From an uncultured Lachnospiraceae bacterium (GTDB lineage Bacteria; Bacillota; Clostridia; Lachnospirales; Lachnospiraceae): a stretch of 35,114 nucleotides of DNA. The stretch covers positions 1 to 35,114 of the forward strand of contig CAMWCA010000035.1 in NCBI GenBank assembly GCA_947172705.1. Direction: 5' to 3'. This document shows positions 16,210 to 24,719 of this stretch, in pieces; position 1 is the first letter of the stretch; the number at the start of each line of letters is the position of its first letter. The position numbers were made by a program, and so were the translations under genes. Under the pieces are notes generated by a model, which did no database searches, was not told the DNA's origin, and saw only the letters and a program-made list of their open reading frames with translations.

Positions 16210-17674
16210 ACCGGGAAGAGGAAAAGTGAGGTCCCTCTTTTCGGTTTCTTTTTCGTCTTTTTCTGGATCTTCTAAAACCTTTCTTACCATCCAGAAAGTT
16301 ATAGCTGTTGATAACAGAATATAATACAAATAGAACGATCAGCAAAGCAGCAATGGCAAGAATGATAGTCAATACCGTTTTGATATTGACTACTACCACA
16401 TTTGTTTCTTTGTCAGGCAAAGGTTCCTGAACCTGGGCTTTTTCCGTAAAATCATAAGCAATGGGCATATCCCGGGCAAGATCTACTGTAGCGCTGCCTA
16501 TGTAGGCATTATGATAGTAGTAATTGATAATGGCAACCTGATTTTCTTCCGGGGTGTCATAGGAAATTTCTGATTCCAGCTGATCAAAGGTGGTGGTTTT
16601 AGGCATGATCAGATAGCTGCTTTGATTGATGGTCAAAATCGGCTTGGAATTTCCAAAAACATCGCTGGAAGTATTGAAAAAGTTGGAGTTTTGAATCGAG
16701 TAATTTTTTTCGTTTTCTGCAACATTTACCACGGAAAAGTTAGCAAATCCGTAGGAAAAAAGCTTTACGGTATCATGGAACTGGTCAGGGGTTTCTTCCT
16801 TCATGACTACGCAGATCAGCTTCATGCCGTTTTGTTCCGCACAGGTAACAAGGGTCTGTCTTGCTTCGTCTGTGTAGCCGGTTTTGCCTCCTTTTATGCC
16901 TTCACAGGCAATTTCTCCGGTGATCAGCTTATGTTTATTTCTTTCTGTAAAATCGTCCGGCTGGGTTGCGGTAGCCTGGAAATGATGAAAGGGGGTATTG
17001 CCTATTTTAGATAAAAGTTCATTTTGAAAAAAAGCTTTGGCAATGAGGGCAAGGTCATGGGCGGAAGTATAATGATCTTCTTCAAAAAGACCATGTGCAT
17101 TTGTAAAATGGGTATTTTGACAGCCAAGTTCGGCAGCTTTTGCATTCATCATTTCAGCAAAAGCTTCTGTGCTTCCGGCAACGTGTTCCGCTACGGCATT
17201 TGCCACTTCATTGGCGGAGGCGACCAGAATGCCGTAAAGACACTCCTCTAAGGGCATGGACTGTCCTTCGTCAATGCCGATGTTGGAGCTGCCCCGTTCG
17301 ATACTGAAAACCGCATTGTGGGAAAAGGTGATCATTTCATCCAACTTGCAGTTTTCCGCCGCAATCAGGCAGGTCATTAATTTGGTGGTGCTTGCCGGAT
17401 AAGCTTTTTCATCTATATTTTTTGCATACAAAATAACGCCGGTATTTGCATCCATTAAAATAGCGGATTGGGCGCTGATAGCAGGACCTGCAGGCCAGTT
17501 TTCAATGTAATTGCTTTGAATAGGAAGGGATTTGCGTTCTTCCGCCTCTGCCATTGCTTCTTCCAGAGTGGCAGGAGCGGCGTAAAGGCTGAGTTTGGAA
17601 CAGGTCAGTATGAAGATACATAAAAAAGCGGATAGTATTCTGCATGCTATCCGTTGGGATCTGTTAAAATGCAT
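16190..17674 (-). CDS. dacF: D-alanyl-D-alanine carboxypeptidase (low-molecular-weight PBP, DacF/PBP5 type)
   Basis: 494 residues with an N-terminal signal sequence. The peptidase S11 domain contains all three active-site motifs: S95-T-T-K98, S153-A-N155 and K264-T-G266. It trims the terminal D-Ala of peptidoglycan stem peptides outside the membrane. A PBP5-like C-terminal beta domain follows, then a membrane anchor (about 432-455) and a strongly basic cytoplasmic tail (FRRSRKRRKRNRK). The anchor plus tail is longer than the usual amphipathic helix. AAAGGAG precedes the ATG. The last ~19 codons coincide with the terminator of the convergent exonuclease gene. The symbol dacF is a family-level guess. 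Confidence 0.92.
   Translation of the reverse strand: MHFNRSQRIACRILSAFLCIFILTCSKLSLYAAPATLEEAMAEAEERKSLPIQSNYIENWPAGPAISAQSAILMDANTGVILYAKNIDEKAYPASTTKLMTCLIAAENCKLDEMITFSHNAVFSIERGSSNIGIDEGQSMPLEECLYGILVASANEVANAVAEHVAGSTEAFAEMMNAKAAELGCQNTHFTNAHGLFEEDHYTSAHDLALIAKAFFQNELLSKIGNTPFHHFQATATQPDDFTERNKHKLITGEIACEGIKGGKTGYTDEARQTLVTCAEQNGMKLICVVMKEETPDQFHDTVKLFSYGFANFSVVNVAENEKNYSIQNSNFFNTSSDVFGNSKPILTINQSSYLIMPKTTTFDQLESEISYDTPEENQVAIINYYYHNAYIGSATVDLARDMPIAYDFTEKAQVQEPLPDKETNVVVVNIKTVLTIILAIAALLIVLFVLYSVINSYNFLDGKKGFRRSRKRRKRNRKEGPHFSSSRFKDFHF
16208..16253 (+). terminator. Terminator of the exonuclease gene, inside the dacF-like coding region
   Basis: A 14-bp stem pairs AAACCG/CGGTTT and AAGAGG/CCTCTT, with two G-U pairs between (16208-16221 with 16234-16247). 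CTTTTT follows on the plus strand. It begins within the exonuclease stop codon. On the minus strand no T-run follows, so it does not block dacF transcription there, but it is translated as part of that protein. Confidence 0.75.
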
Positions 17675-17727
17675 GAAAACTCCTTTATCTGTTTTACAAT
17701 ATTATTGACAGTCAGGGTCTAATTATT

Positions 17728-17756
17728 AGTTTACAATTCAAAGATGCCCTTGACAA
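17728..17756 (-). promoter_or_regulatory. Promoter of the D-Ala-D-Ala carboxypeptidase gene
   Basis: On the minus strand TTGTCA (17756-17751) and TAAACT (17733-17728) are separated by exactly 17 bp. Transcription would start about 50 bp ahead of the ATG. The -35 site is part of CTTGACAAG, which also presents TTGACA on the plus strand, but no good -10 follows at normal distance there for trmB. Confidence 0.6.
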
Positions 17757-17867
17757 GTTTTTTTAGCATATTTTTAACGGATATTTTGCTTTTCATATGG
17801 AGAAAAATGTTGTAAAATAGATGTTTGAAAAAAGGAGAAATTTACCTGATAAGGGAAAGGGCATGAT

Positions 17868-18509
17868 ATGCGGCTTAGAAATATTTCAGGCGCCAGGGAT
17901 ATGATAGCGGAAAGCTCCCTGGTGGTTCATGAACCGGAAAAGGTAAAGGGAAAATGGAAGGAAATTTTTAAAAATGACCATCCCCTGCGCATAGAGATCG
18001 GTATGGGCAAGGGAAAGTTTATTCATGAACTTGCCGAAAAAACCCCTGAGGTGAATTACATAGGGATCGAGAAATATTCCAGCGTTCTTTTAAGGGCGCT
18101 GCAGAAGATGGAGGAAAATCCTCTGCCCAATCTTTTATTTATCCGTATGGACGCGGAGGATATTGGGGAAGTTTTTGACAGGGAAGAAGTGGATAGAATT
18201 TATTTAAATTTTTCTGATCCCTGGCCCAAGGACCGGCATGCTAAAAGGCGTCTTCCTTCCAGGGCATTTCTGGAAAGATACGATCGGTTTTTGAAAAAGG
18301 AAGGCGTTTTGGAATTCAAAACAGATAACAGGGAGCTTTTTGATTTTGCCCTTGGAGAACTTCCTGAGGCAGGGTGGAAAGCCCTTCAGGTTACCTATGA
18401 TCTTCACAATGACGGGGAGATGAAAGAAGGAAATATTATGACGGAATACGAAGAAAAATTTTCTTCTAAAGGGAATCCCATTTGTAAGTATATTATTAAA
18501 AGAGCATAA
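17868..18509 (+). CDS. trmB: tRNA (guanine-N7)-methyltransferase
   Basis: 213 residues, the usual TrmB length. The S-adenosylmethionine site is IEIGMGKGKFIHELA. The family-defining segment LNFSDPWPKDRHAKRRL follows, and the C-terminal FKTDN and TEYEEKFSSKGNPI motifs are present. It methylates G46 in the variable loop of tRNAs in the cytoplasm. The start gives the typical MRLRN N-terminus; the ribosome site is weak (AAGG-like). It is divergent from the carboxypeptidase gene and 41 bp ahead of thioredoxin. Confidence 0.95.
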   Translation: MRLRNISGARDMIAESSLVVHEPEKVKGKWKEIFKNDHPLRIEIGMGKGKFIHELAEKTPEVNYIGIEKYSSVLLRALQKMEENPLPNLLFIRMDAEDIGEVFDREEVDRIYLNFSDPWPKDRHAKRRLPSRAFLERYDRFLKKEGVLEFKTDNRELFDFALGELPEAGWKALQVTYDLHNDGEMKEGNIMTEYEEKFSSKGNPICKYIIKRA

Positions 18510-18550
18510 AAATGGTTAAACTATAAAATATAGTTGGAAAGGAGCAAAAA

Positions 18551-18871
18551 ATGGAATTGAAAATTACAGACAGCAATTTTGAGGCGGAGGTTACAAAAAG
18601 CAGCATACCGGTAATGGTAGACTTTTATGCGGACTGGTGCGGTCCCTGTAAGATGATGGCGCCTCTTGTAGCGGAGCTTGCCGAGAGCTATGGAGGAAAA
18701 TGCAAGATAGGAAAATGTAACACAGATGAAAATCCGGAACTTAGCAAAAAATTTAGAATCATGTCCATACCCACCTTTCTTTTCTTTAAAAACGGTGAGG
18801 TCGTAGATACCGTTATGGGCGCTGTACCCAAAAGTCAATTAGAGGAAAAAATCAAACAGGTGATGGCATAG
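18551..18871 (+). CDS. trxA: Thioredoxin
   Basis: 106 residues, standard size. The redox centre is W29-C30-G31-P32-C33, and the cis-proline segment is IMSIPTFLFFKNGE. It reduces cytoplasmic protein disulfides using thioredoxin reductase. AAAGGAG precedes the ATG. The 41-bp gap before it contains a perfect 7-bp inverted repeat AACTATA-AAA-TATAGTT (18519-18535), possibly an operator. A terminator overlaps its stop codon, separating it partly from the Mrp-like operon. Confidence 0.96.
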   Translation: MELKITDSNFEAEVTKSSIPVMVDFYADWCGPCKMMAPLVAELAESYGGKCKIGKCNTDENPELSKKFRIMSIPTFLFFKNGEVVDTVMGAVPKSQLEEKIKQVMA

Positions 18872-18888
18872 GCCGCACCTGTTTTATT
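18854..18888 (+). terminator. Terminator overlapping the trxA stop codon
   Basis: AAACAGGTG (18854-18862) pairs with CACCTGTTT (18876-18884) around a 13-base loop that contains the trxA stop. TATTT follows. It ends 12 bp before the mnhE-like start, so it may be a partial terminator limiting read-through into the Mrp-like genes. Confidence 0.6.
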
Positions 18889-18900
18889 TGGAGGAAAAGG

Positions 18901-19380
18901 ATGTATCTGGTATTTTTTCTGATATGGATTATTTTTAACGGACAATTTACCCTTGAAATAGCCGCTTTTGGTGTGGTGATTGCAGGATTTATGTATTGGT
19001 TTATCTGTAAATTTCTGGATTACAAGCCCGGAACGGATCTCCTTCTGGTGAGAAAGCTCTGGAAGATTTTACATTATGTATTTGTGCTGGTAACAGAAAT
19101 TATCAAAGCGAATTTTGCGGTAATCAAGATGATCATGTCATCCAGATATGAAATAGAACCGGCTGTGGTGCGGTTTAAAATTGATTTAAGAACCACCCCT
19201 GCGAGAATTTTGCTTGCCAATTCCATTACCCTGACGCCAGGAACCATCACGGTGTCTTTGGAAGATAATGAGTATGTGGTGCACTGTCTGGATAAAAGCC
19301 TTGCAGAAGGAATCGACCGCTCTATTTTTGTAACACTTCTTCAGGATATGGAAAGGACGGATGAAAATGCAGATCAATGA
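18901..19380 (+). CDS. mnhE: Mrp/Mbh-type antiporter subunit E (MnhE)
   Basis: 159 residues. Two to three hydrophobic segments lie at the N-terminus, followed by a soluble beta-rich domain with the family signature LANSITLTPGTITVSLED. It is a small subunit of the multi-subunit cation/proton antiporter (MbhA in archaeal hydrogenases). GGAGG lies just upstream. It opens a run of ten genes; its end overlaps the next start by 20 bp. Confidence 0.93.
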   Translation: MYLVFFLIWIIFNGQFTLEIAAFGVVIAGFMYWFICKFLDYKPGTDLLLVRKLWKILHYVFVLVTEIIKANFAVIKMIMSSRYEIEPAVVRFKIDLRTTPARILLANSITLTPGTITVSLEDNEYVVHCLDKSLAEGIDRSIFVTLLQDMERTDENADQ

Positions 19381-19729
19381 AAAAGTAAGCGCTTTGGATG
19401 GAGTTTACCAGAGTATGTACATAGGGATTTTAATCATATTGGCGATAATGCTTTTTGCCTGTCTGATCCGTGCAGTGAGAGGTCCACGTATAGCGGACCG
19501 TATTGTTGCCGTAAATATGATGGGAACTATGGTTATGGTCATGATAGCGGTTCTTTCTCTTTTATTAAAGGAAGGCTTTTTGATTGATATCTGTCTGATC
19601 TATGCGTTGGTAAGTTTTTTGGCGGTGACCGTTATTTCCAAGGTATATATAGGTGTTTACACGGAAAAACAGCATCATATTCAGGCAGGTACAAAAAGAA
19701 AGGGGGAAGAATCCAATGGAAATTCTTGA
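19361..19729 (+). CDS. mnhF: Mrp/Mbh-type antiporter subunit F (MnhF)
   Basis: 122 residues with three membrane helices and the conserved cytoplasmic loop RAVRGPRIADRIVAVNMMG. This is subunit F (MbhB) of the antiporter complex. The N-terminal ~15 residues and the C-terminal ~30 residues extend beyond the core. It overlaps mnhE by 20 bp and mnhG by 14 bp, indicating tight translational coupling. Confidence 0.93.
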   Translation: MKMQINEKVSALDGVYQSMYIGILIILAIMLFACLIRAVRGPRIADRIVAVNMMGTMVMVMIAVLSLLLKEGFLIDICLIYALVSFLAVTVISKVYIGVYTEKQHHIQAGTKRKGEESNGNS

Positions 19730-20108
19730 ATGGGTCAGGCTGCTTGTGGGCGGTGCGCTGCTCTTGAGCGGGCTTCTCATTTTCTTGATTGAGCTGTACG
19801 GGATATTTCACCTGAAATATGTTTTAAACAGAATGCATGCAGCAGCCATGGGAGATACTTTGGGCATCAGCTTTTCCTTGATTGGTCTTATGATCTTTTC
19901 AGGTTTAAATTTTGTAACCCTTAAAATGATGTTGATCGTTATTTTTTTATGGTTTGCGTCTCCGGTGTCCTCTCATATGCTGGCAAGGCTGGAGGTTTCA
20001 ACGAATGAAGATTTAAAGAAGCATTGCCAGGTTTATGAGGAACTTTCCCGGCTGGAAAAGGATCTGAAAGAGGAAAAAATCAAAGAAGAGGGGGGCGAAG
20101 AAGAATGA
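19716..20108 (+). CDS. mnhG: Mrp/Mbh-type antiporter subunit G (MnhG)
   Basis: 130 residues with three helices and the family signature GIFHLKYVLNRMHAAAMGDTLG. A charged C-terminal tail (KDLKEEKIKEEGGEEE) follows. The start at 19716 (MEILEW) is chosen over the longer frame at 19653 because it has a purine-rich site and matches family length. It ends in a 4-bp overlap with the next gene. Confidence 0.92.
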   Translation: MEILEWVRLLVGGALLLSGLLIFLIELYGIFHLKYVLNRMHAAAMGDTLGISFSLIGLMIFSGLNFVTLKMMLIVIFLWFASPVSSHMLARLEVSTNEDLKKHCQVYEELSRLEKDLKEEKIKEEGGEEE

Positions 20109-20392
20109 CCCTGTTTCAATGTATTCTCATGGGTTTTTTGATCGTGTGCGCCATATCGGTGAGCTTTTCAAAGAATCTGTTGAATTCTATTTTGATTTAT
20201 ATGTCCTACAGCTTGATTATGTCCATTATATGGGTGTGCCTGGAATCACCGGATCTTGCCATCACAGAGGCAGCCGTGGGTGCAGGTGTAACCAGCGTTT
20301 TGTTCTTTGCCACCCTGAAAAAGATCCATGCCATTCAGATCGAAAAGGAAAAGCGTGAGGAATCTGATAAGGAGGGCGATGTTCATGAGTAG
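20105..20392 (+). CDS. MbhD-like subunit (DUF4040), detached part of MrpA
   Basis: 95 residues with about three helices and the signature SPDLAITEAAVGAGVTSVLFF. In standard Mrp systems this domain is fused inside the C-terminus of MrpA. Here it is a separate protein as in archaeal Mbh (MbhD). The Glu in TEAAVG is a membrane-embedded residue thought to belong to the ion path. It overlaps mnhG by 4 bp and the next gene by 8 bp. Confidence 0.9.
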   Translation: MTLFQCILMGFLIVCAISVSFSKNLLNSILIYMSYSLIMSIIWVCLESPDLAITEAAVGAGVTSVLFFATLKKIHAIQIEKEKREESDKEGDVHE

Positions 20393-21347
20393 ATTGAAGC
20401 CTCAAAAGGAGTATGAAAAAACAGGAGCATTTCACTTTTTCAGATGGCTTTCCGGCAGCAAGGACCCCTATGTAGGAGAAATTGAAATGCAGCCTCAAAA
20501 GGAGGCGGAAATACAGGAAACCACTATTTTAGAGCGGATGAAAGAATCGGAAATGGTTCGGGACAAGGTTTATGATGTGGAAAACAATAAAGTGCTTAAG
20601 CTTTTTCACAAAGTCTATGTTGTGGCGGCGATTCTGTTTTGCGTGGTTCTGGTGGGGCTTTTGCTTTACACGGTTTCTTATCTTCCAAGAATCGGCAATT
20701 CCGCCAACCCGGACAATAACATTGTGTCGGAAAGATATATTGAACAGGGGCTTCAGGAAACAGGCGCGCTTAATATTGTTTCCGGTATGATTCTGACTTA
20801 CAGAGCCTTTGATACTTTTGGAGAAACTAATGTGCTTTTTATTGCCACCTGCTGTGTTATGATCCTTCTGATGGTGGATGATGTGATTCTAAAAAAGCAG
20901 AGAATTAGAAATGACAGGCGTTTCGAACCTAAAAACGATGGAATCCTCCAGGGAACAGTTTTTGTGTTATGCCCCATTATCTTCATTTTTGGAATTTATA
21001 TTATTTTAAACGGTCATCTTTCTCCGGGCGGCGGGTTTTCCGGCGGCGCAATCATAGGAGCGGGACTGATGCTTTACACCAGCGCTTACGGATTTGAGAA
21101 GACCCAGCGGTTTTTTGATGAGCATATTTACAAAATTGCCAAAATAACGGCTTTATGCATGTATGGTATCATTGGTTCTTATTTTTATATCACTGGTGCA
21201 AATGGAATTGAAAATCATATACCCTTAGGCACGCCAGGGCATATTTTAAGCAGCGGTATTATCCTGCCGATCAACATCTGTGTGGGTTTGGAGGTAGCAT
21301 GCACCATGTATGCATTTTATGCACTGTTCAGAAGAGGAGGGCTGTAA
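20385..21347 (+). CDS. mnhB: MbhE-MnhB fusion subunit of the Mrp/Mbh-like antiporter
   Basis: 320 residues. The first ~70 are charged and cytoplasmic with no recognised fold. Next is an MbhE-like two-helix domain containing LTYRAFDTFGETNVLFIA, normally the very end of MrpA. The C-terminal ~140 residues are MnhB: four helices with IILNGHLSPGGGFSGGAIIGAG. So two subunits that are separate in Mbh are joined here. The ATG at 20385 lies eight bases after GGAGGG; the nearby ATG at 20379 is too close. It continues the operon, one base before mnhC. Confidence 0.88.
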   Translation: MSRLKPQKEYEKTGAFHFFRWLSGSKDPYVGEIEMQPQKEAEIQETTILERMKESEMVRDKVYDVENNKVLKLFHKVYVVAAILFCVVLVGLLLYTVSYLPRIGNSANPDNNIVSERYIEQGLQETGALNIVSGMILTYRAFDTFGETNVLFIATCCVMILLMVDDVILKKQRIRNDRRFEPKNDGILQGTVFVLCPIIFIFGIYIILNGHLSPGGGFSGGAIIGAGLMLYTSAYGFEKTQRFFDEHIYKIAKITALCMYGIIGSYFYITGANGIENHIPLGTPGHILSSGIILPINICVGLEVACTMYAFYALFRRGGL

Positions 21348-21348
21348 A

Positions 21349-21723
21349 ATGGGAGCAAATCTTTTCGCCAACTATGGCGAAGCGGTGGCAATGATCCTGT
21401 TTGGTATTGGTTTTGGCAACCTGTTGCTGCAAAGCAACCTGATCAAAAAGATCATCGGACTCAATATTATGGATACGGCAATTTACCTGTTTCTGGCGGA
21501 AAAGGGATATATTTCAGGACGGGTGGCGCCAATTATTGTGGATGGCGTCCAGAGTATGGAGGCATATATCAATCCCATTCCCAGCGGCTTGGTTTTAACG
21601 GGAATCGTGGTTTCGGTATCCGTCAGCGCATTAATGCTTTCTATTACCGTACGTCTCTATCGGCGCTACCAGACGCTGGATTTGGATGAGATCAGTACCA
21701 GATTAAAAAGGGAGGGACTGTAA
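21349..21723 (+). CDS. mnhC: Mrp-type antiporter subunit C (MnhC, NuoK-like)
   Basis: 124 residues, three helices, homologous to NuoK of complex I. Family-like segments are GIGFGNLLLQSNLIKKIIGLNIMD, with conserved membrane residues, and the closing GIVVSVSVSALMLS (the usual loss-of-charge third helix). The start at 21349 (MGANLF) directly follows the MnhB stop; its stop touches the start of the next gene. It helps link the antiporter-like subunits. Confidence 0.92.
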   Translation: MGANLFANYGEAVAMILFGIGFGNLLLQSNLIKKIIGLNIMDTAIYLFLAEKGYISGRVAPIIVDGVQSMEAYINPIPSGLVLTGIVVSVSVSALMLSITVRLYRRYQTLDLDEISTRLKREGL

Positions 21724-23217
21724 ATGGATTTTGTACAGAATTTCCCTGCCGTGTCCATTTTACTCTGCCTGTTTGGAGGAATTATCAGTTCCGGTTTAAG
21801 GGGAAAGACGGCAAGGTATGTAAACAGGGGACTGCTTCTTGTGGTGACCTTTTTAAGCCTGTGCACTTTGTGTTATACGTTGGAGAGTGGAGAAGCGTTT
21901 GTGTATGTGATGGGAAAGTTTCCGGCGCCCTGGGGTAATGAGATCAGGGCAGGTATGCTGGAAGCCTTTATGGCATTCTTCTTCTGCATTATTATGCTGC
22001 TATCTTTGGAGGGCGGAAAGAAAAAGCTGGTGGAAGAGGTGGAGGAGGAAAAAGTCTTTCTTTACTACGTGCTGATAGATCTGCTGCTTGCGTCTCTTCT
22101 TGCCCTTGTGTATACCAATGATCTTTTCACAGCATACGTTTTTGTGGAAATCAATACCATTGCCGCCTGTGGCTTAATTATGATCAGGCAGAATGGCAGA
22201 ACCATCGAAGCGGCTGCAAGATATATGATCATGAGCCTGTTGGGATCAGGTCTTTTATTACTGGGTATTTGCATGTTATATGATCTGACAGGTCATCTTT
22301 TGATGAGCAATATAAAAGATCAGGCAGCCATGCTTTATGCATCGGGGCAGTACAGGATACCGCTGCTGGTTACCATTGCCCTTATGTCAGTGGGTCTTGC
22401 CATTAAAAGCGCGTTGTTCCCCTTTCATGCATGGTTGCCGGATGCGTATGGTTATTCCACCGTATCTTCCGCCGCAATTTTGTCCAGCCTGGTTTCAAAA
22501 GGATACATTTTTTTGCTGATTAAGATTATCTACAGAGTAATCGGATTTGAGGTTTTTTATGACAGCCGGATCATTGACGTCCTGTTTGCCTTTGGTCTTA
22601 TGGGAATGATTTTTGGCTCCGTCAGTGCAATTCGGGAAAATGATGTGCGCAGGATGATTGCCTTTTCTTCCGTGGCGCAGATCGGATATATTTATATGGG
22701 CATCGGCATGGGCACTCAGGCAGGTATGGCGGCAAGCGTGTTCCATATTCTCTCTCACGCGGCGACAAAGTCTCTTCTGTTCATTGCGGCGATCGGTCTT
22801 ACGGATGTGTCGGGAGGTAGCAGAAAATTTATTGATCTGACCGGCGGAGCTTATCGGAATAAATGGGCAGGCGTGGCATTTACCGTCGGTTCTTTGTCCA
22901 TGGTTGGCGTGCCGCTGTTTTCCGGTTTTATCAGTAAGCTTTTGTTTGCCCAGGCAGCGGTGCAGAACGGTACTAAAATGCTTCCGGCGCTGATCGTGCT
23001 TGGAATCAGTACAGTGCTCAATGCCATCTATTTTATGAAGACCGTTATTCGAATTTACACGCCGGTGGAGGACAGTGCATACGAAAGCGTTACCTTTAAA
23101 AATATGAAGCTGTATGGACTCACCTTGATCTGCTTTATTGTTTTAAATGTATTTTTAGGCGTAAGCTCACAGCCGATCGTAGATTTGATCGAGCGAGGAC
23201 TTACAGTGTTCTCTTAA
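21724..23217 (+). CDS. mnhD: Antiporter-like subunit 1 (MnhD/NuoN/NuoM family)
   Basis: 497 residues with about fourteen helices. The conserved proton-path residues are visible: Glu142 in AYVFVEINTIAACG (TM5 type) and Lys228 in GLAIKSALFPFHAWLPDAYG (TM7 type). The His-rich FHILSHAATKSLLFIAA helix is also kept. It starts at the base after the mnhC stop. This is the copy most similar in position to MrpD/MbhH. The first of four tandem antiporter modules. Confidence 0.92.
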   Translation: MDFVQNFPAVSILLCLFGGIISSGLRGKTARYVNRGLLLVVTFLSLCTLCYTLESGEAFVYVMGKFPAPWGNEIRAGMLEAFMAFFFCIIMLLSLEGGKKKLVEEVEEEKVFLYYVLIDLLLASLLALVYTNDLFTAYVFVEINTIAACGLIMIRQNGRTIEAAARYMIMSLLGSGLLLLGICMLYDLTGHLLMSNIKDQAAMLYASGQYRIPLLVTIALMSVGLAIKSALFPFHAWLPDAYGYSTVSSAAILSSLVSKGYIFLLIKIIYRVIGFEVFYDSRIIDVLFAFGLMGMIFGSVSAIRENDVRRMIAFSSVAQIGYIYMGIGMGTQAGMAASVFHILSHAATKSLLFIAAIGLTDVSGGSRKFIDLTGGAYRNKWAGVAFTVGSLSMVGVPLFSGFISKLLFAQAAVQNGTKMLPALIVLGISTVLNAIYFMKTVIRIYTPVEDSAYESVTFKNMKLYGLTLICFIVLNVFLGVSSQPIVDLIERGLTVFS

Positions 23218-23231
23218 GGAGGTATGATGGG

Positions 23232-24704
23232 ATGTATTACATAGCGCTATCTGTTTTATTTCCGATTTTGACGGGAGTGTACCTTCTTGTGAGAAAGGAA
23301 ATAAAGAATCGAAAAAGTTTATTGATTCAGACAGGTATTTTTCTTGTAATCACAACTGTGCTTGGCGTACTTGCTCTTTGTCTGTCAGGGGGAGGCATAT
23401 TGACGCCTTTTAACTTAACGGACAGGCTTCCGATCCTGTTTAAGGTGGATGAGATCAGCATTCTTTTTGCTGTGATGACGATGGTTATTTTTCTGTGTGC
23501 CGGATTCTTTTCTTTTATCTATATGGAGCATGAGGAAAAGGAAAAGAGATATTACGGGTTTTATCTGATTGTATTTGGCATTTTACTGGCGCTTTGTTTT
23601 GCAGGAAATTTGATTACCTTCTATCTGTTTTTTGAGTTGCTTACCCTGTCTTCCATGCCTCTTGTGCTTCATACAGGCAGCAGAGAGGCGATCATGGCGG
23701 GGCTAAAATATTTATTTTATTCCTTAAGCGGCGCATATATGGCTCTTTTTGGAGTGTACTTTATAGAACGCTATGGAAATACTCTGACCTTCAGCACAGG
23801 AGGGGTGATCAGCAGCCAGGCGGCAGCGGACAATACAGGGATTCTTTTATGGATCGCTTTTCTGATGTTGATCGGATTCGGAGTAAAAGCCGGCATGTTT
23901 CCCATGCACGCCTGGCTTCCGGCAGCGCATCCGGTTGCGCCTGCGCCTGCTTCTGCGGTTCTTTCGGCTGTGATCGTCAAGGCAGGGGTTTTGGGAATGG
24001 TACGTGCGGTTTATTACATTTTTGGAGTTTCCTTTTTAAGGGGAACCTGGGTACAGACAGCATGGATGGTTTTGACTCTTATTACAGTTTTTATGGGTTC
24101 TATGCTGGCATACAGGGAACCGGTGCTGAAAAAACGGCTTGCTTATTCTACAGTCAGTCAGGTATCCTATATTCTTTTTGGCTTTTCCGTTATGGATGCA
24201 GGTTCTGTAACTGGAGGACTATTGCATGTGCTGTGCCATGGCGCCATTAAAGCGGGGCTGTTTCTCTGTGCAGGGGCTTTGATCTATAAGACCGGAAAAA
24301 CAAGGGTGGAAGAATTTCGGGGAGCAGGAAAGGAAATGCCGGTTTTGATGTGGTGCTATACCATTTTATCATTGGGATTGATCGGTATTCCTCCTACAGG
24401 CGGGTTTATCAGCAAGTGGTATCTGGCGGAGGGCGCCCTTAGCTCCGGGCTTTCAGGCTTTAGCTGGATAGGTCCCACAGTGCTTTTGGTAAGCGCACTT
24501 TTGACGGCGGGTTATCTGCTGCCTCTTGCAATCAATGGTTTCCTGCCGGGGGCGGATTATGATTATGGGAGCTTAAAGAAAAAGGAACCTCCGCTGCTTA
24601 TGGTGATTCCCATCCTGGTGCTTACATTGTTGTCTGTGGTAATGGGGTTATTTCCGGAGCCCCTGATCCATTATTTGTCACTGATTGTTGAGAAAATACT
24701 TTAG
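23232..24704 (+). CDS. Antiporter-like subunit 2 (MnhD/NuoM family)
   Basis: 490 residues, about fourteen helices. Conserved Glu135 (YLFFELLTLSSMPLV) and Lys219 (GFGVKAGMFPMHAWLPAAHP) are kept, with LHVLCHGAIKAGLFLCAGAL and GGFISKWY later. The HPVAPAPASAVLSAV segment is characteristic of NuoM/HyfB-like proton pumps. GGAGG at the end of the previous gene precedes the ATG by 9 bases. It is probably an additional proton- or sodium-translocating module. Confidence 0.92.
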   Translation: MYYIALSVLFPILTGVYLLVRKEIKNRKSLLIQTGIFLVITTVLGVLALCLSGGGILTPFNLTDRLPILFKVDEISILFAVMTMVIFLCAGFFSFIYMEHEEKEKRYYGFYLIVFGILLALCFAGNLITFYLFFELLTLSSMPLVLHTGSREAIMAGLKYLFYSLSGAYMALFGVYFIERYGNTLTFSTGGVISSQAAADNTGILLWIAFLMLIGFGVKAGMFPMHAWLPAAHPVAPAPASAVLSAVIVKAGVLGMVRAVYYIFGVSFLRGTWVQTAWMVLTLITVFMGSMLAYREPVLKKRLAYSTVSQVSYILFGFSVMDAGSVTGGLLHVLCHGAIKAGLFLCAGALIYKTGKTRVEEFRGAGKEMPVLMWCYTILSLGLIGIPPTGGFISKWYLAEGALSSGLSGFSWIGPTVLLVSALLTAGYLLPLAINGFLPGADYDYGSLKKKEPPLLMVIPILVLTLLSVVMGLFPEPLIHYLSLIVEKIL

Positions 24705-24719
24705 GGGAGGAGAACAGTT

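Noticed and set aside
20398..20506. Short direct repeat GCCTCAAAAGGAG within the MnhB-fusion N-terminal tail
   Set aside because: Only about 13 bases, two copies, in a Lys/Glu-rich coding region; could be chance.
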